Source: Priapulus caudatus | Taxonomy: Eukaryota > Priapulida > Priapulimorpha > Priapulimorphida > Priapulidae | Reading direction: 5' to 3' | Length of the DNA stretch: 39,950 nucleotides | Assembly (NCBI RefSeq): GCF_000485595.1 | Contig: NW_014577124.1 | Coordinates: 465,806 to 505,755, forward strand | In this document: positions 19,901-30,786 of the stretch, one piece after another | How positions within the stretch are numbered: the stretch's first letter is position 1 | Layout of the letters: each line of letters starts with the position of its first letter | Translations under genes and position numbers: made by a program | The notes under the pieces: generated by a model | What the model was told of the DNA's origin: nothing | What the model saw: only the letters and a program-made list of their open reading frames with translations | Databases searched by the model: none

Positions 19901-22900
19901 ATTACACGGTCACAAATTGTTTCAAAGATGTATCTGTATTTCGTAATTAATTCTTCGTAATCGAAGATGTGTTATTGATGCTTTTTGTCCAAATTATGAC
20001 ATGCATTTTTAACAATGCCTATAACAGCCCAGATTGTAATGAGTATGTGTGTGAATGCATATATTATATCCGTGTTGTTGTGACGGATGTACTGACTGCA
20101 TTAAATTATTGCAAATTTGTTTTTTTCATTTCTGCAGTATCTCAGTGATAAAGATCATCTTGTGCGAAGCAAATGTATAGAGTTAATCGGCGATCTAACG
20201 CCCATCATCGGCCGACCAAACCAGATTTCCGCCGTGCAGAAGCTTCTCGGTGACCTCTCCCAAGATCAAGATCCCAGAGTTAGAACGAGTGCTTTCTTGG
20301 CACTGGTGAGCATGCTGCTTCTTTTAGCTGATCAATTACTTGTGCTTGACATGCGCACGTGGGTGTTTGCATGCCAAGAGTTGTTCCTTTGTATTTATTT
20401 CCATTTTACTTAATTGTATTTTTTATCTCATCTAAATTCTTATAAACAGTATACCAATCTGATTCGTGTGACATCATATGATGAGATGTTACCGCTCAAG
20501 TAGGTAATATAGAAGTTGAATTCCAGAAATCATCGTGCAATTATCATGTGTATGAACGATGGATGCTGCATGTGTCACACAGGGGTAGAAAATTAACTTT
20601 TGAACACGGGAGTCTAACAGGGTTTTCCCTACCCTCAAAAAGAGGGAGTCCGCAGCAAAATGAGGGAGTCCGCAGTCTGAAGTTCAAAATTAAAAATATT
20701 AACAATAACGCATGTGCTTATTTTTAAGATTCATGCGGTTGCACGTCTGGCAAATTATTTTTTGACTTACTGAAAAGAAACGGTAATTCCGCGGGGCCAT
20801 GCTCTGGAACGAACTAGTTAGAACGGCAGAATTTTCAGGGAGTCACACGGACTCCTGCATATGTCAAATCAGGGAGTCCGACAGTAAATCAGGGAGTATT
20901 TGACGTTAATTTTGCACCCTGGTCACATGTTCGATTCTACGATCTAATTCTGCTCTCTAGGTTACATTTACATGCAAATTCAGAGTGTTGACAGAGGAAA
21001 TATTGCAGAGTCGTAAATGTTAACTTTGTATTTGCTTGACACGGCTGACTTTGCATCTGAGAGTTAACAGGGGAAACAGTGCAGAGTCGTAAATGTTAAC
21101 TTTGTATTTGCTTGACACAGCTGACTTTGCATCAGCGAGGAATCCAGCTGGACTTGGAAGTATATGACCAGGTGTGCCAGGCGCTATCTGACGATTACGA
21201 AGGAGTCAGACTGGCCGCCGTGAAACTGATCTGGGTGATAAGCCATGTCTACCCCGAAAAGTAATTCTTACTTGTCGACCATTGCGATGTATTGTTAAGA
21301 AAGAGTTTCAAAACATTTTTAGTGATTTAATAGATATTTCATCACTGACATTCTATGTTTCATCAAAATATTTTCAATCTTGATGAATCATATCTTAATT
21401 CTAGAGTTCAGGTGACTTTACTTCACCGTGTATGAATAGTGTTACTTGTGTGTTGTGCCTACAAAAATCCAATTGGTTCTTTCAAAGTCAAGTAAATTTG
21501 CCTATAACTATGAACGTTTTTCAGCAATGTCCCAATCAAGATTAAGACATAATTGAAATCTAACCTGTGTCGCCTGAGCCACAATTAAAAAAATCTTTGT
21601 TTGCCCTCACCCGACCCAGGCTGAAAAGTTTGGGTAGGTAGGTAGGCTTTTTTTAAGGGGTCTTTTTACAAATTCAGCATGGTGTCTACATGCTTGGGTG
21701 TGCTTGTGTGGAGATACCTTTTATGTTAAATGCTTGTTTTGCGTGGTACATATAATGTATTGCCTACAGATTTATATAATGTACAGTGATACAATTTGTT
21801 TAAAAAAAGATCAATAAAAAATTTTGAATCGGCCCCTTTTTGGCGGGTCAGTCGGGTGAGGGCAAACAAACAATATTTTTATTATGGCCTTGCAGTGTGA
21901 GGAATGTGACAAATGCACTACTATGTGTGATTTTTTCAGGTTTGTGTTGGCGGCAGACAAGCGACAGCAGATTCGTCTGGTAGATGATGGTTTTGCCAAG
22001 ATATGCTACTGTCTCAATGACATAGCAATGAAAGTGAGGGCAGAGGCAGCTGGACTCCTTGTATGTATCTATATTTATTTTTCTTTTCAAATCTTTTTGT
22101 CAGGTTTAATGAGAAAGTTTGATAAAACCTCATGGTCATTTGTTAAAAATATATTTATATAGTAAACTCGTAATGGTAATTGCAAATGCAAATTGTAGTA
22201 GTTGATCATTGATATAGCTCATCAGAGATTTCCTCATAATAATTTTTGATAAATGAAATTACATTTTGTAATATTACGTGCGTTGTAGGGTTCACTCCAT
22301 CAAGTGAGTTCGACATTTCTGGAACAAACTCTAGACAAGAAATTAATGTCAAACATGAGGGTAGGTAATTTTTATTCATTAACTAAATCGTTTTTATTTC
22401 TATTGTATGCCCAAGAATGTGAAGAAATTGCTACATGAGATTAAATTTTTTTTAACAAATGATCAAGGATATCAGTAGGCACTGATAAATAAACTCAAAT
22501 ATAAAAATCCAAGAGTAACGTATAAACCTACTTCTTTAATTGATGAATTGAGAGCAAGTGTTGTAATCGGCTGCAGGCCAACATAAAATTTTACACTTTT
22601 CGTGATTCAACAGAGGAAGGCTGCTGCCCACGAAAGGCAGAAGGAGCAGTTTGAGAGTGGCGAGTGGGCGTCTGGGAACAAGTGGGCGTCCGATGCACCG
22701 AAGGAACTAATAAATGCCGAGAGCATGAGTATTATCACAACTGGGGCGTGTGGAGCATTCGTGCATGGACTCGAAGATGAATTTCTCGGTAGGCACTCTG
22801 TACTGGATTGAACATGGCGCGGATGTAATACGTATCATAGCATACTATCTACTACATGTTTTCTCCTGTCTATGTTGTCTTGCCTTCTCTTTCTTCATCT

Positions 22901-25900
22901 TCATCTGTCTCTCTCCCATGTTTATTTCACGCACCCCCTCTCTCTCTTCCTTCCTTCCTCCCCTCACGCCATGCCTATTTTTCCACACCCCTTCCTCACT
23001 TTTGCAATCCCTCCCTCCCTCTGTCCCTCCCTCCCTCTGTCCCTCCCTCCCTCCAAGCAACCCTCTCTCTCTCTCTCTCCCTCCCTACCTCCCTCTGTCC
23101 CTCCATTACACCCTCCCCCCTCTCTCTCTCTCTCTTGATTACTCCTTATCTTTAGCTCTGTTGTTATGTGCTATTTCTGTACATTACCATCATCAATTGT
23201 TACCGCTTATAATTCCTAAATATTTTCTCATGCTGTACAATATCATCCTCATCGTTACCGCTTCTAATTCCTAAACATTGTCCCCCGCCGCGCACACGCA
23301 TTGTAGAGGTGCGATCGGCTGCCGTCGACTCCATGTGCGAGCTGGCCTACCAGAACGCCGACTTTGCGTCGAACAGCCTCGACTTTCTCGTCGACATGCT
23401 CAACGACGAGGTGGAGTCGGTGCGGCTGAACGCGATCAACAGCCTGTGGAAGATCAGCGCGCACGTCGTGTTACGCGAGGACCAGCTGGAGACGGTGCTC
23501 GCCGTGCTGGAGGTGAGAGACGAAGAAGTCGTGCTGAGAAGGGGTGATGGGGGGAGAGAGGGGGAGTGGGAGAGAGAGAATAAGAGAGCTGGTGAGCGAG
23601 AGAGAGAGATGAGGGGAGAGGGGAGGAGGAAGCCAGGACCAGCTGGAGACGGTGCTCGCCGTGCTAGAGGTGAGACGAAGAAGCCATGCGGAGAAGGGGT
23701 GATGGGGGGAGAGAGGGGGAGTGGGAGAGAGAGAATAAGAGAGCTAGTGAGCGAGAGAGAGATGAGGGAAGAGGGGAGGAGGAAGCCAGTACCAGCTGGA
23801 GATGGTGCTCGCCGTGCTAGAGGTGAGAGACGAAGAAGCCACACGGCTTCCCGCGCGGAGACAGGATGCTGGGGGGGGAGAGGGAGAGAGAGAGAGAATA
23901 AGAGAGCGCACAAGAGAGAGAGAGAAGGAGGAAAAGGGAGAAGGAAGAGAGTGAAAGAGAGTCAATGTGAGACAATTCCTGCGGAGACGGTAAGTAGTAA
24001 GAAACCACATTGACGTGATGATGCTGTAGCTACAACGTGTTCCACATCTCCCTCCTCCATAGCAAAAACGCTCGACGGAAGCCAGAAGAGAGAGAGTGCA
24101 AGAGAGAGAGGGGGAGCGAGAGAGAGGGGAGAGAGAGAGAGTGAGAGAGAGCAAGAGAGACAGTGACAGAGAGAGAGAGAGAGAGAGAGAGAAAGAAACA
24201 GAGAGAGAGAGGGAACGACCTCTCATGGAGGTGATTTGCTTATTGATAGGATTTTGCCTTCGATATACGAGAGGGTCTTCGCGGGCTGCTGAGTGCATCG
24301 CATTTGGGAACGTCAGCATGTGTGAAGATGTGCATCCATCATCTACTTGCCAATCTGACCAGATACCCACAGGACCGCGTCTCCATATGGAAGTATGTCC
24401 TTTTTAAGGAAACCTGTGTTGGTTGCAGTAGGTCGACTATAGATGGCTTTGCACACATGTGCCATTGCCATTGTGTATGGAAAAACAGTGGGAAGATATT
24501 TGTTTCGAACATTTAATTATCAATTTATTGATAATAATATAAACATCTATAGATAATTACCAGACTTATTACTTACCCATTGCTGCCTGCCTTGAGTTAA
24601 TTTGTTCTGTATTAATTGCAAACGTTCTTGATGTTCTCTTGTAGCAGGTGCATACAATAGATAGGAAACAAAAATTAGCCTCTCATCTACACATCGCTCT
24701 ACCTTTTACCTATATCTATAACTGCACATTGTAAAAGATGCAGAAATGCCGAATTTGTTTCGCTTGCTGAAATGCTGTTGCCATCATTAGCATTATTGGC
24801 CGTGATAGATTTGTGACTTTGTTCTGCTCTCTTGTGCAGGTGCATGCAGCAAATAGGGAAGAAGCATTCTAGTCTAGTGCTGCCATTGGTTCCAGAGCTG
24901 CTTGCTAGCCATCCGTACTTTGACTCAACGGAGCCGGACATGGATGATCCTGCCTGTATCCATTTTTCAGAAGTTGTTAGAAGTTGCTAAGCGTAGAATT
25001 GAATAATGAGATTTTAAGGAGTTTATTTTAACCAAGTGTTACCGAGTAGGCCATGTTTAGCAGATGGATAAGGATCTAGTAGTTGAGAATGTATTTCTGA
25101 AAGTTGCTTAAAGTATGAGGTCATTACTCATCATTGATATACAACATTAGCAGTCATATAGTTTTGTTCACAACATTACCGTAGTATATGTTACCGCCAG
25201 GCTGCAACTTTGGAGCTTTTGCGTGTTATTTCTCTTCAATATGTATGTCTTCTTGGGATATTTATTTATTTTTTTATGATATAGATTTTTATTTATTTAT
25301 TTAGTTTTTATTGCCATCGTCCTTGACTTGTATATCTCAGACATAAGCACGCTGATTCTTGTGTTCAACGCTGCAGCTGGATGCGCCACGATGATTCCCA
25401 TGTTCCATGATTTTACTGTCAGCCATTACTCGTATCTACGTGATAGCTTTCCTGACTTGATTCCAGAAATATCAGTAAGCACATGCTGGTCTCATTACAT
25501 TGTTAGTTATCTTTGGTAATACTCCACTAAAATGTTGAACCCACTCAGCAATTGTAGAAAACGGTGTAATTTAGAGCAATTAAGGCTATTGGAGACGTTT
25601 GTAGGTGTTATTTTTGTAATTATTTTTAATTAATTCTACAATATGGAACATGTTGTACCATAAGTCATAGGGTGTAGAATTTTGAAGGTCATGACTTATT
25701 GAATTCATACTATAAACATCTGTGTTTTGACTTTGCAGGAAATATCTCTTCGCACATCTCTGCCAACAGAGGAAACAAACAAAGCTGTTGACCCAGCTAT
25801 GTTCTTGCAGCAGACCATTTCTAGACTGTCTACGTGCAATGACATGGATAATTCCCCAAGGCAGTCTTTACTGGAACTCACTATTCGGTACAGAATTATT

Positions 25901-28900
25901 GACACTATCTGCCATCTATCTACTACATCCTGTTTCTAACGGCCCTCTATCCTGGCTAGCATTGTTCCTTGAGCTATGCAAATGAAATACTGCGCACAAA
26001 TAATAGTCTGTTATATCGACACTTACTTATAAACTGGTCACTTAGACACTGCCTGATATAGTACCAACACTATAGGTGTAATAGCAAATTAGATTTGTAA
26101 TTGATTATCTGATTCTCTCTACCTGGATGACTGGAAACATTCTAAAACTGTTGGGATGCAACTAACTCTTAAAGGCAATCATTGCAAGTAACTACTATCA
26201 AGAAAAATCAAATGCAAAATAGCCGTTAGGTCCAGGTAGACAATTTTGGAAATCTGCTTTTATTTTCATAGAGACCTGCAACGAATAAAAGTCGTTGACA
26301 AGAAGTTGTCTGCAAAATCAGAATGTTTGTCCATGTACCTCGAGTGTCAGTTGCTACTACAAAAGGTAAGAGGAACATGTGGAAGGTACTTTCAAATTAT
26401 TGATATTTATCAATGTCTCATTCAGCAAGAGGTTGTCAGACCTATAATAGTAACAGTAACATAACTGCTACTGTTGCAACTATAGTCTCTGTAACTATCA
26501 GGATTATTTTTTGCGGAAACGTTAACAGAATGTAAACATTATTTTGACTTTTCTTATCTTGTTATATCTTATTTATTCGATTTTCTTTATCTTGTTGATG
26601 AATAATTTTGTGATGTCTTGTTTTTAAAGGCACTATTTAATCGGCAAGGAGGGTCGTCGGGAACAGGGTTTAGTTTACAGCAAAATGCAACTGCATCAGT
26701 TCTGGCAGAGAAGGTATAAACATTGATTCTTCATGAACTTGTTCTAGTAAATATTTTCATCTGTAATAGATTACAGGTGGATATTAGAACGAATCAGGTG
26801 TTAGTAGTTCTGACGCGCAAAAACCGTGAATGTTTGACATAGCACGCAATGAAAAATTTCCTTAGTTGTTCCGTTTGTAATTTCACAAAGTTTTGCAATT
26901 CCATACACTGCCGGCGTCTAGTTCTAGTTGAAGCTGAACTAGATGAAGTTTTTTTTTCTTGTGTATATTTTTTCTTCATGTTGTATAGCACTGTTTTGTA
27001 CTGTATCATTTTAACTGCTCAACACTATTGCATTTATCAGATTTTTTCTCCATGAAAAAGACTGTCTTCAGTACATGTACTTGTATTTTAATTTAAAGAT
27101 TTAATAATAATAATAATAATAGTTCCGCTCGCTCGCTGCAGGTGATGAAACTCACGCACCGCATAGAGACGCTCTTCATGGGGCTGACGATGGCAGAGGT
27201 GTGCACGGTGAAGTGCATGCGCGTGTGGGCACACACAGTGCTGATGCTCGTCGACGTGCAGGGAACGCAGAAACACGGCACCAAGGTCATCCTCTGCGAA
27301 GAATATCTCGACCGCCTGCGAAACCTTCAGAGGTAATTCTCAGCGGAATTCGATGGCCGACGTCGCGAAATTGCGTTAGGTGTAGAATTCTGTGTTGAAA
27401 TTAGCTTCGAGCCTCAGCAAGTAGAAAGCATCGCTAGAGAATTAATTGTAAACATACCAGATACTCACAGCTATACACTATATATTTATATATAAATGGT
27501 ATTATACTTTCTTCCGGCTCAATTAATATAGCAATGGAAAACACATTGTGCCATTTGCAATTGAATAAATATCCGCGGGGCATGTAGTGAGTATTAATGA
27601 GCGATTGGTAGTAAAGAATATTTTTGAATCAGCGTGGATTGTCGTTTCGTTGCTAGGATCCTCGGAGAGGTGGACGTATCCCCGGACGGATTCATCCGAG
27701 CCGTGTTTGCCGAGCTGCCGAAGCTCGACGTCGCCAACCCGGCCATCATCACCAGCCTCGTGCAGCCGGAGCTCGTCCTGCACCGACCCGTCATGCTCGA
27801 GCTCGCGAACCACATCCGCCAGGCGGCTGCGACCATCGTCGAGCCGGCCGGGATGTCCGACAACGCGCTTAAGTTCACCGCCGGTCTCACGCTGGCCGTG
27901 CATCTGGACGTCGTGCTCGAAAACGTGGAGAAAATGGACGCCGTCAGATTGAAGGTGACATTTTGTTGTTCTCGAAAACATGGAGAAGATGGACGCCGTG
28001 TGATTGAAGGTGACGTTTGCGCCATTAGCAGCAGCGCACGCTCGATCACACGACTTGGAATCCTGCCGGGCACATTAACTGTGATCAGATCCGATCCGAT
28101 TTCAATAGGAGCATGTGCTGTTAACGCATGTATACCTAATGTACTTGATATTCGTCTTTTCCATTTGTGAAAAATTATTCGACACGTGTCTATCAGGTGG
28201 GTGGCACAGAATGCCAGGTTTAAAAGCCCCGAGTTATGAAACGGTACTTTTAAATCCACTGTCAAGCCACATTTTTAATGCTTCCCAGCTTGTCTAGCAC
28301 GTGAGAATTCTGATAAACCATGGTGTTTCTAAAGGTCATGCATCTGTTTCGCAGGTTACTTATCCGGACACAAGAACAGATCTGCTTATTCCAAAGGTGT
28401 CTGACTTTAGAAAACTTAGTCTACTGCGACATCGACTTGTGACAAATGTCTGTCTTTCTCACGGAGTGTGGAGTGGTATGTTAAGCAGGAATATTCACCT
28501 CACTTACATCTTGTAATATCTAATGTTGTAGGTGTTTTCATGTTACTAGCTATATACCTTTTCACCACATTAGAAAATCTGCCCTATTCTTCACTTTTTC
28601 AGTTTCGTAAATGTTAGGAATTGTATCCAAATTCACTAAAACAAATCAGCAAGAATATTTGTTTCAAATTCTCAGTTGGTGAAGTTGTGAAAATGTTTTT
28701 GTATATTTTTTTATCTTGACTTATCACTTATTTTTTCTTCTTGTTTTTCTTTTTCGACAGAGGCATGCCACGTGGAGATATCAATTGCCATGTGCCCTCA
28801 TGATTCAGAAGGCAACAAACGAAAGGGCACACAACAAATGGAATTCATTGAACTTTGCCCACCTGTGAAAGTGTACGTTTCCCCAGCAGCTGCTAAGAAA

Positions 28901-28906
28901 TCATAG
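16929..28906 (+). CDS. INTS4: Integrator complex subunit 4, complete, 20 coding exons
   Basis: Exons: 16929-16982, 18853-19037, 19330-19472, 19785-19891, 20138-20305, 21121-21260, 21940-22060, 22289-22360, 22614-22788, 23307-23512, 24250-24392, 24840-24955, 25341-25474, 25739-25887, 26272-26365, 26630-26713, 27142-27332, 27657-27954, 28355-28475, 28761-28906 (TAG). Phases agree at every junction; the total is 2,847 nt, 948 aa, against 963 in human. The start [18 protein letters not shown] matches the INTS4 N-terminus. HEAT/ARM repeats fill about residues 80-560, with landmarks SDQDPRVRT-like [60 protein letters not shown] and EPDMDDPA. The C-terminal beta-rich domain holds [11 protein letters not shown] (about residues 820-830) and PVKVYV. 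INTS4 is the scaffold that joins INTS9 and INTS11 in the Integrator cleavage module for snRNA 3' processing and promoter-proximal termination. Intron 1 has a weak donor (GTTTTG). Exons 6, 10 and 18 have duplicated splice junctions. Confidence 0.96.
17398..18801. mobile_element. 1.4-kb foldback element in INTS4 intron 1
   Basis: The left arm (17,398-18,155, interrupted by a MITE) and right arm (18,252-18,801) are reverse complements. Outer ends are ACGCAGTGGCTCGTGCTC and GAGCACGAGCCACTGCGT; inner ends are GATGCGGTGTGGCTC and GAGCCACACCGCATC. The loop is about 96 bp. In each arm an unmatched block sits at the same place (about 17,515-17,648 and 18,575-18,685). The direct repeat AGTAAATA occurs near both ends but not symmetrically. 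The long frames on the plus strand (18,133-18,803) come from the arms. Ends of CAGTGG type suggest hAT; not proven. Confidence 0.88.
17832..18000. mobile_element. hAT-like MITE, copy 2, nested in the foldback
   Basis: The element starts CAGTGAAAAAAATACACGG and ends TTTTTTTCCCTG. The 8-bp target duplication CCGGAGAT flanks it (17,824-17,831 and 18,001-18,008). The opposite arm of the foldback (about 18,380-18,410) shows the uninterrupted site, which proves insertion after the foldback formed. It is closely similar to 5,394-5,560. Confidence 0.95.
20580..20921. mobile_element. CAGGG-ended MITE in INTS4 intron 5
   Basis: Ends CAGGGGTAGAAAATTAAC and GTTAATTTTGCACCCTG are imperfect inverted repeats. 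The direct repeat GTCACA flanks it (20,574-20,579 and 20,922-20,927). AGGGAGTCCG-type blocks recur at both ends in opposite orientation. No coding capacity. Confidence 0.75.
20983..21135 (+). repeat. 76-bp tandem duplication over INTS4 exon 6 acceptor
   Basis: Copy 1 is 20,983-21,058 and copy 2 is 21,059-21,135; they share CAGAGTCGTAAATGTTAACT, TTTGTATTTGCTTGACAC and CTGACTTTGCAT. Copy 2 supplies the acceptor ACACAG (21,120) and the exon start. In copy 1 the acceptor reads ACACGG (21,043-21,044), which destroys the AG. Confidence 0.9.
21597..21870. mobile_element. MITE with TTTGCCCTCACCCGAC ends in INTS4 intron 6
   Basis: TTTGCCCTCACCCGAC on the left faces GTCGGGTGAGGGCAAA on the right, a perfect 16-bp inverted end, with AGGGG/CCCCT blocks pairing further in. 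The duplication is not clear because the flanks are T/A-rich. It ends only 69 bp before exon 7. Confidence 0.75.
22865..23150 (+). repeat. CT-rich low-complexity tract in INTS4 intron 9
   Basis: Long pyrimidine tract with TCCCTCCCTCTG repeats and (CT)n, immediately upstream of exon 10. Many spurious Ser/Leu/Pro-rich frames overlap it. Confidence 0.9.
23481..23835 (+). repeat. Triplicated exon 10 end and splice donor (units 157 and 153 bp)
   Basis: ACCAGCTGGAGACGGTGCTC followed by GCCGTGCTGGAG and a GTGAGA donor occurs at 23,481, 23,638 and 23,791. The first is the real end of exon 10 (donor at 23,513). Copies 2 and 3 keep the donor (23,670 and 23,823). The filler between copies is GA-rich. 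The exon 10 frame stays open through all copies to 24,013. Confidence 0.92.
23520..24225 (+). repeat. GA-rich low-complexity tract in INTS4 intron 10
   Basis: Purine tract with long (GA)n stretches, especially 23,875-23,970 and 24,090-24,215, complementary in composition to the CT tract of intron 9. Confidence 0.9.
27104..27122 (+). repeat. (TAA)n microsatellite
   Basis: Short run of TAA units about 20 bp before the INTS4 exon 17 acceptor. Confidence 0.8.
27916..28014 (+). repeat. 55-bp duplication over INTS4 exon 18 donor
   Basis: CTCGAAAACGTGGAGAAAAT at 27,916 recurs as CTCGAAAACATGGAGAAGAT at 27,971, followed in both by GGACGCCGT and by ATTGAAG with a GTGAC donor (27,955 and 28,010). The second copy lies wholly inside intron 18. 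Confidence 0.9.
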
Positions 28907-29208
28907 CAAAATATCAAACCTCACGTGGAATCTATTGTTAATACCTGATGTGTTCACAGTATCTCATTGAACGTAGACGGTATTTCAAGTAAAATGTTGA
29001 GCACAGCAAATGTTTATAATATCCACACTATTTGACATGTGGGGGAGAATATTTATGCAGTCAATGCCATACGTTCTCTACGTGTGTAGTTGTTGCAAGA
29101 CAACCAGAATATCATCCGATAGGCTTGTATGCACTGGAGTTTGGCTAATTAGGGCAATCTATAAAATAATATATATAACAGGGTTAATTTTTACTCAACC
29201 GTGAAGAT

Positions 29209-29257
29209 TGGAAACCTACCGCTTACGTTTCACCTCCTGCCAGGAGGCTTTCTCAAA
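29209..29257 (-). ncRNA. Hammerhead-like fold in the 3' terminal repeat
   Basis: In minus-strand sense: TTTGAGAAAG, a hairpin GCCTCC-TGGCA-GGAGGT, then GAAACGT, AAGCGGT and GGTTTCC. This resembles hammerhead stem II plus the GAAA box, which Penelope-like elements often carry. The first core box departs from CUGANGA at key positions, so activity is doubtful. Confidence 0.3.
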
Positions 29258-29288
29258 GCTAACTGATGATAATCAGTTTTGACCACCA

Positions 29289-30725
29289 GATGGTGTGGTG
29301 GTCAATAGCTTAGTCCACACGTGACTAAGCCTGTATCCCCCCTCGTCCCGGTTGATGTTTGAGGTCTTGCGGATCCAGATGGCCTCTTTAATGCAACGCC
29401 TGATTTTGATTGGCTCGCGATCGATGATCTTAGAATTCTCCCAATTGATGGTATGATTGTCTTTCGCTACGTGGTCAGTGATTGCGGATTTGGTGATTTC
29501 GGTAGCTGACTGTTTTCGTTGGGCCTTTGTGAACGATTTGGGTGCTGATCATCGCCTTCGGTTTCTCCGTGGAGGTTTTCTTTTGGGATGTTGTTTTTCC
29601 CCGTGATGTGTTTATTTCCTTGGACACTTTTTCGAGTGTCTAATTGGGGTAGCTGCATTTTCCTAGTGCGTTCTTGATGTCACGTGGCGTGCTTCAGCTT
29701 CCCGGTCCTCACTCTCCGTTATGATCTTGTCCTTACGATCAAGTAGCGTCCGTACCACTGACAGTTTGTGGTTGACTGTGTGGTGTGAGGTGAAGTTTAA
29801 GTGCTGGTCTGTGTGGGACTTTTTCCTATACACCGTCAGTTTTAGTGAACCATCTTCTCGTTTATGGATGAGTGTGTCGAGGAACGGAATTTTTTGATCG
29901 AGTTCTTCCTCGTACGTGAATTTGATGTTGTTGGTACTGTCGATGCTGTTGAGGTGTTCTGTCCATTGTTGGTCTGTACCAGACTTGATGATTTCCAATG
30001 TGTCATCTACATAGCGTAGCCACAATTTAGGTTTGAGATCAGACGGTGCTGTCTCAATGGCTTTCGTTTCAAGCCATTCCATGTAAAGATTGGCAACGAT
30101 AGGTGAGACCGGGCTACCCATGGCTGCTCCGAACTTCTGGTTGTATATTTGGTCTCTGAATTTGAAGTATGTGGTCGTAAGGACGAACATGAGCAATTCG
30201 ATGATATCGTCTGTGGTGAGGTTGGTTCGCTTCTTCAATGTTTTGTCTGCCTCCAGTCTCGACTTGATTATGTTAATTGATTCTGGGATTGGAGTGTTGG
30301 TAAAGAGTGAGACAACGTCATGGGAGACTAATATCTCGTCTGGTTTCATACGTATAGTTTTGAGTTCCTCTGCTAGTTCTGTTGAGTTCTTGATGTGATG
30401 TTCGGTGGTGCTTACCAAAGGGGCCAGTAGATCGGCTAAGCTTTTTGACAAATTGTATGCTATGGAGCCTGTGTAATCGACTATAGGTCTATACGGGTTG
30501 CCTTCTTTATGTATATTTTAGGTCTGCAGTAGATTCTTGGTACATTTTCGACCGTAGGATACAGGAAATTGTACTGGGCTTCAGTAATTTGGTCTTCTCT
30601 TTTCAGACGTTGGAGAATCGCCAATAGTTTGCTTTTATATTTCGTTGTAGGGTCTTTCTTTAATTTCCCATAGGTCTTTACATCGCTCAACATAGTATTG
30701 ACTTGTTTTTCATAGTCGTCCTTTG
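29289..30725 (-). pseudogene. Penelope-like reverse transcriptase/GIY-YIG frame, broken
   Basis: The N-terminal part (30,725 to about 30,481) contains LLSD-like MLSDVKTYGKL, DPTTKYKSKLL and the PKI motif. About 30,512 the frame shifts by two bases before the RPIVDY segment. The main RT frame (30,451-29,663) has SHDVVSLFTNTPIPESI, AAMGSPVSPIVANLYME, the catalytic YVDD in LRYVDDTLEI, and IPFLDTLI with YRKKSHTDQHL, in the order of Penelope-type RTs. It then meets a stop. The final part (to 29,289) keeps AITDHVAKDNHTINWENSK and KEAIWIRKTSNINRDEG, the tail of the GIY-YIG region. The GIY-YIG catalytic core expected between them is missing. Confidence 0.85.
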
Positions 30726-30738
30726 AGTATCAGTTAGC

Positions 30739-30786
30739 TTTGAGAAAGCCTCCCGGCAGGAGGCGAAACGTAAGCGGTACGTTTCC
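30739..30786 (+). ncRNA. Hammerhead-like fold in the 5' terminal repeat
   Basis: Plus-strand copy of the fold seen at 29,209-29,257: hairpin GCCTCC-CGGCA-GGAGGC with six perfect pairs, followed by GAAACGT, AAGCGGT and ACGTTTCC. Stem II is perfect here, but the first core box is again non-canonical. Confidence 0.3.

Noticed and set aside
22750-23274. 174-codon Ser/Pro/Leu-rich plus-strand frame
   Set aside because: Reads through the INTS4 exon 9 end in the wrong frame and into the CT-rich intron tract.
23347-24370. Long Ser/Leu-rich minus-strand frames
   Set aside because: They are translations of CT/GA low-complexity DNA antisense to INTS4 exon 10 and intron 10.
27523-28265. Minus-strand frames of 152 and 223 codons opposite INTS4 exon 18
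   Set aside because: Shadow of a GC-rich coding exon whose plus-strand frame matches INTS4.
29262-29268. CTGATGA as hammerhead core on the plus strand
   Set aside because: No stem II and GAAA follow it in that orientation; the GAAA-bearing fold is on the other strand.
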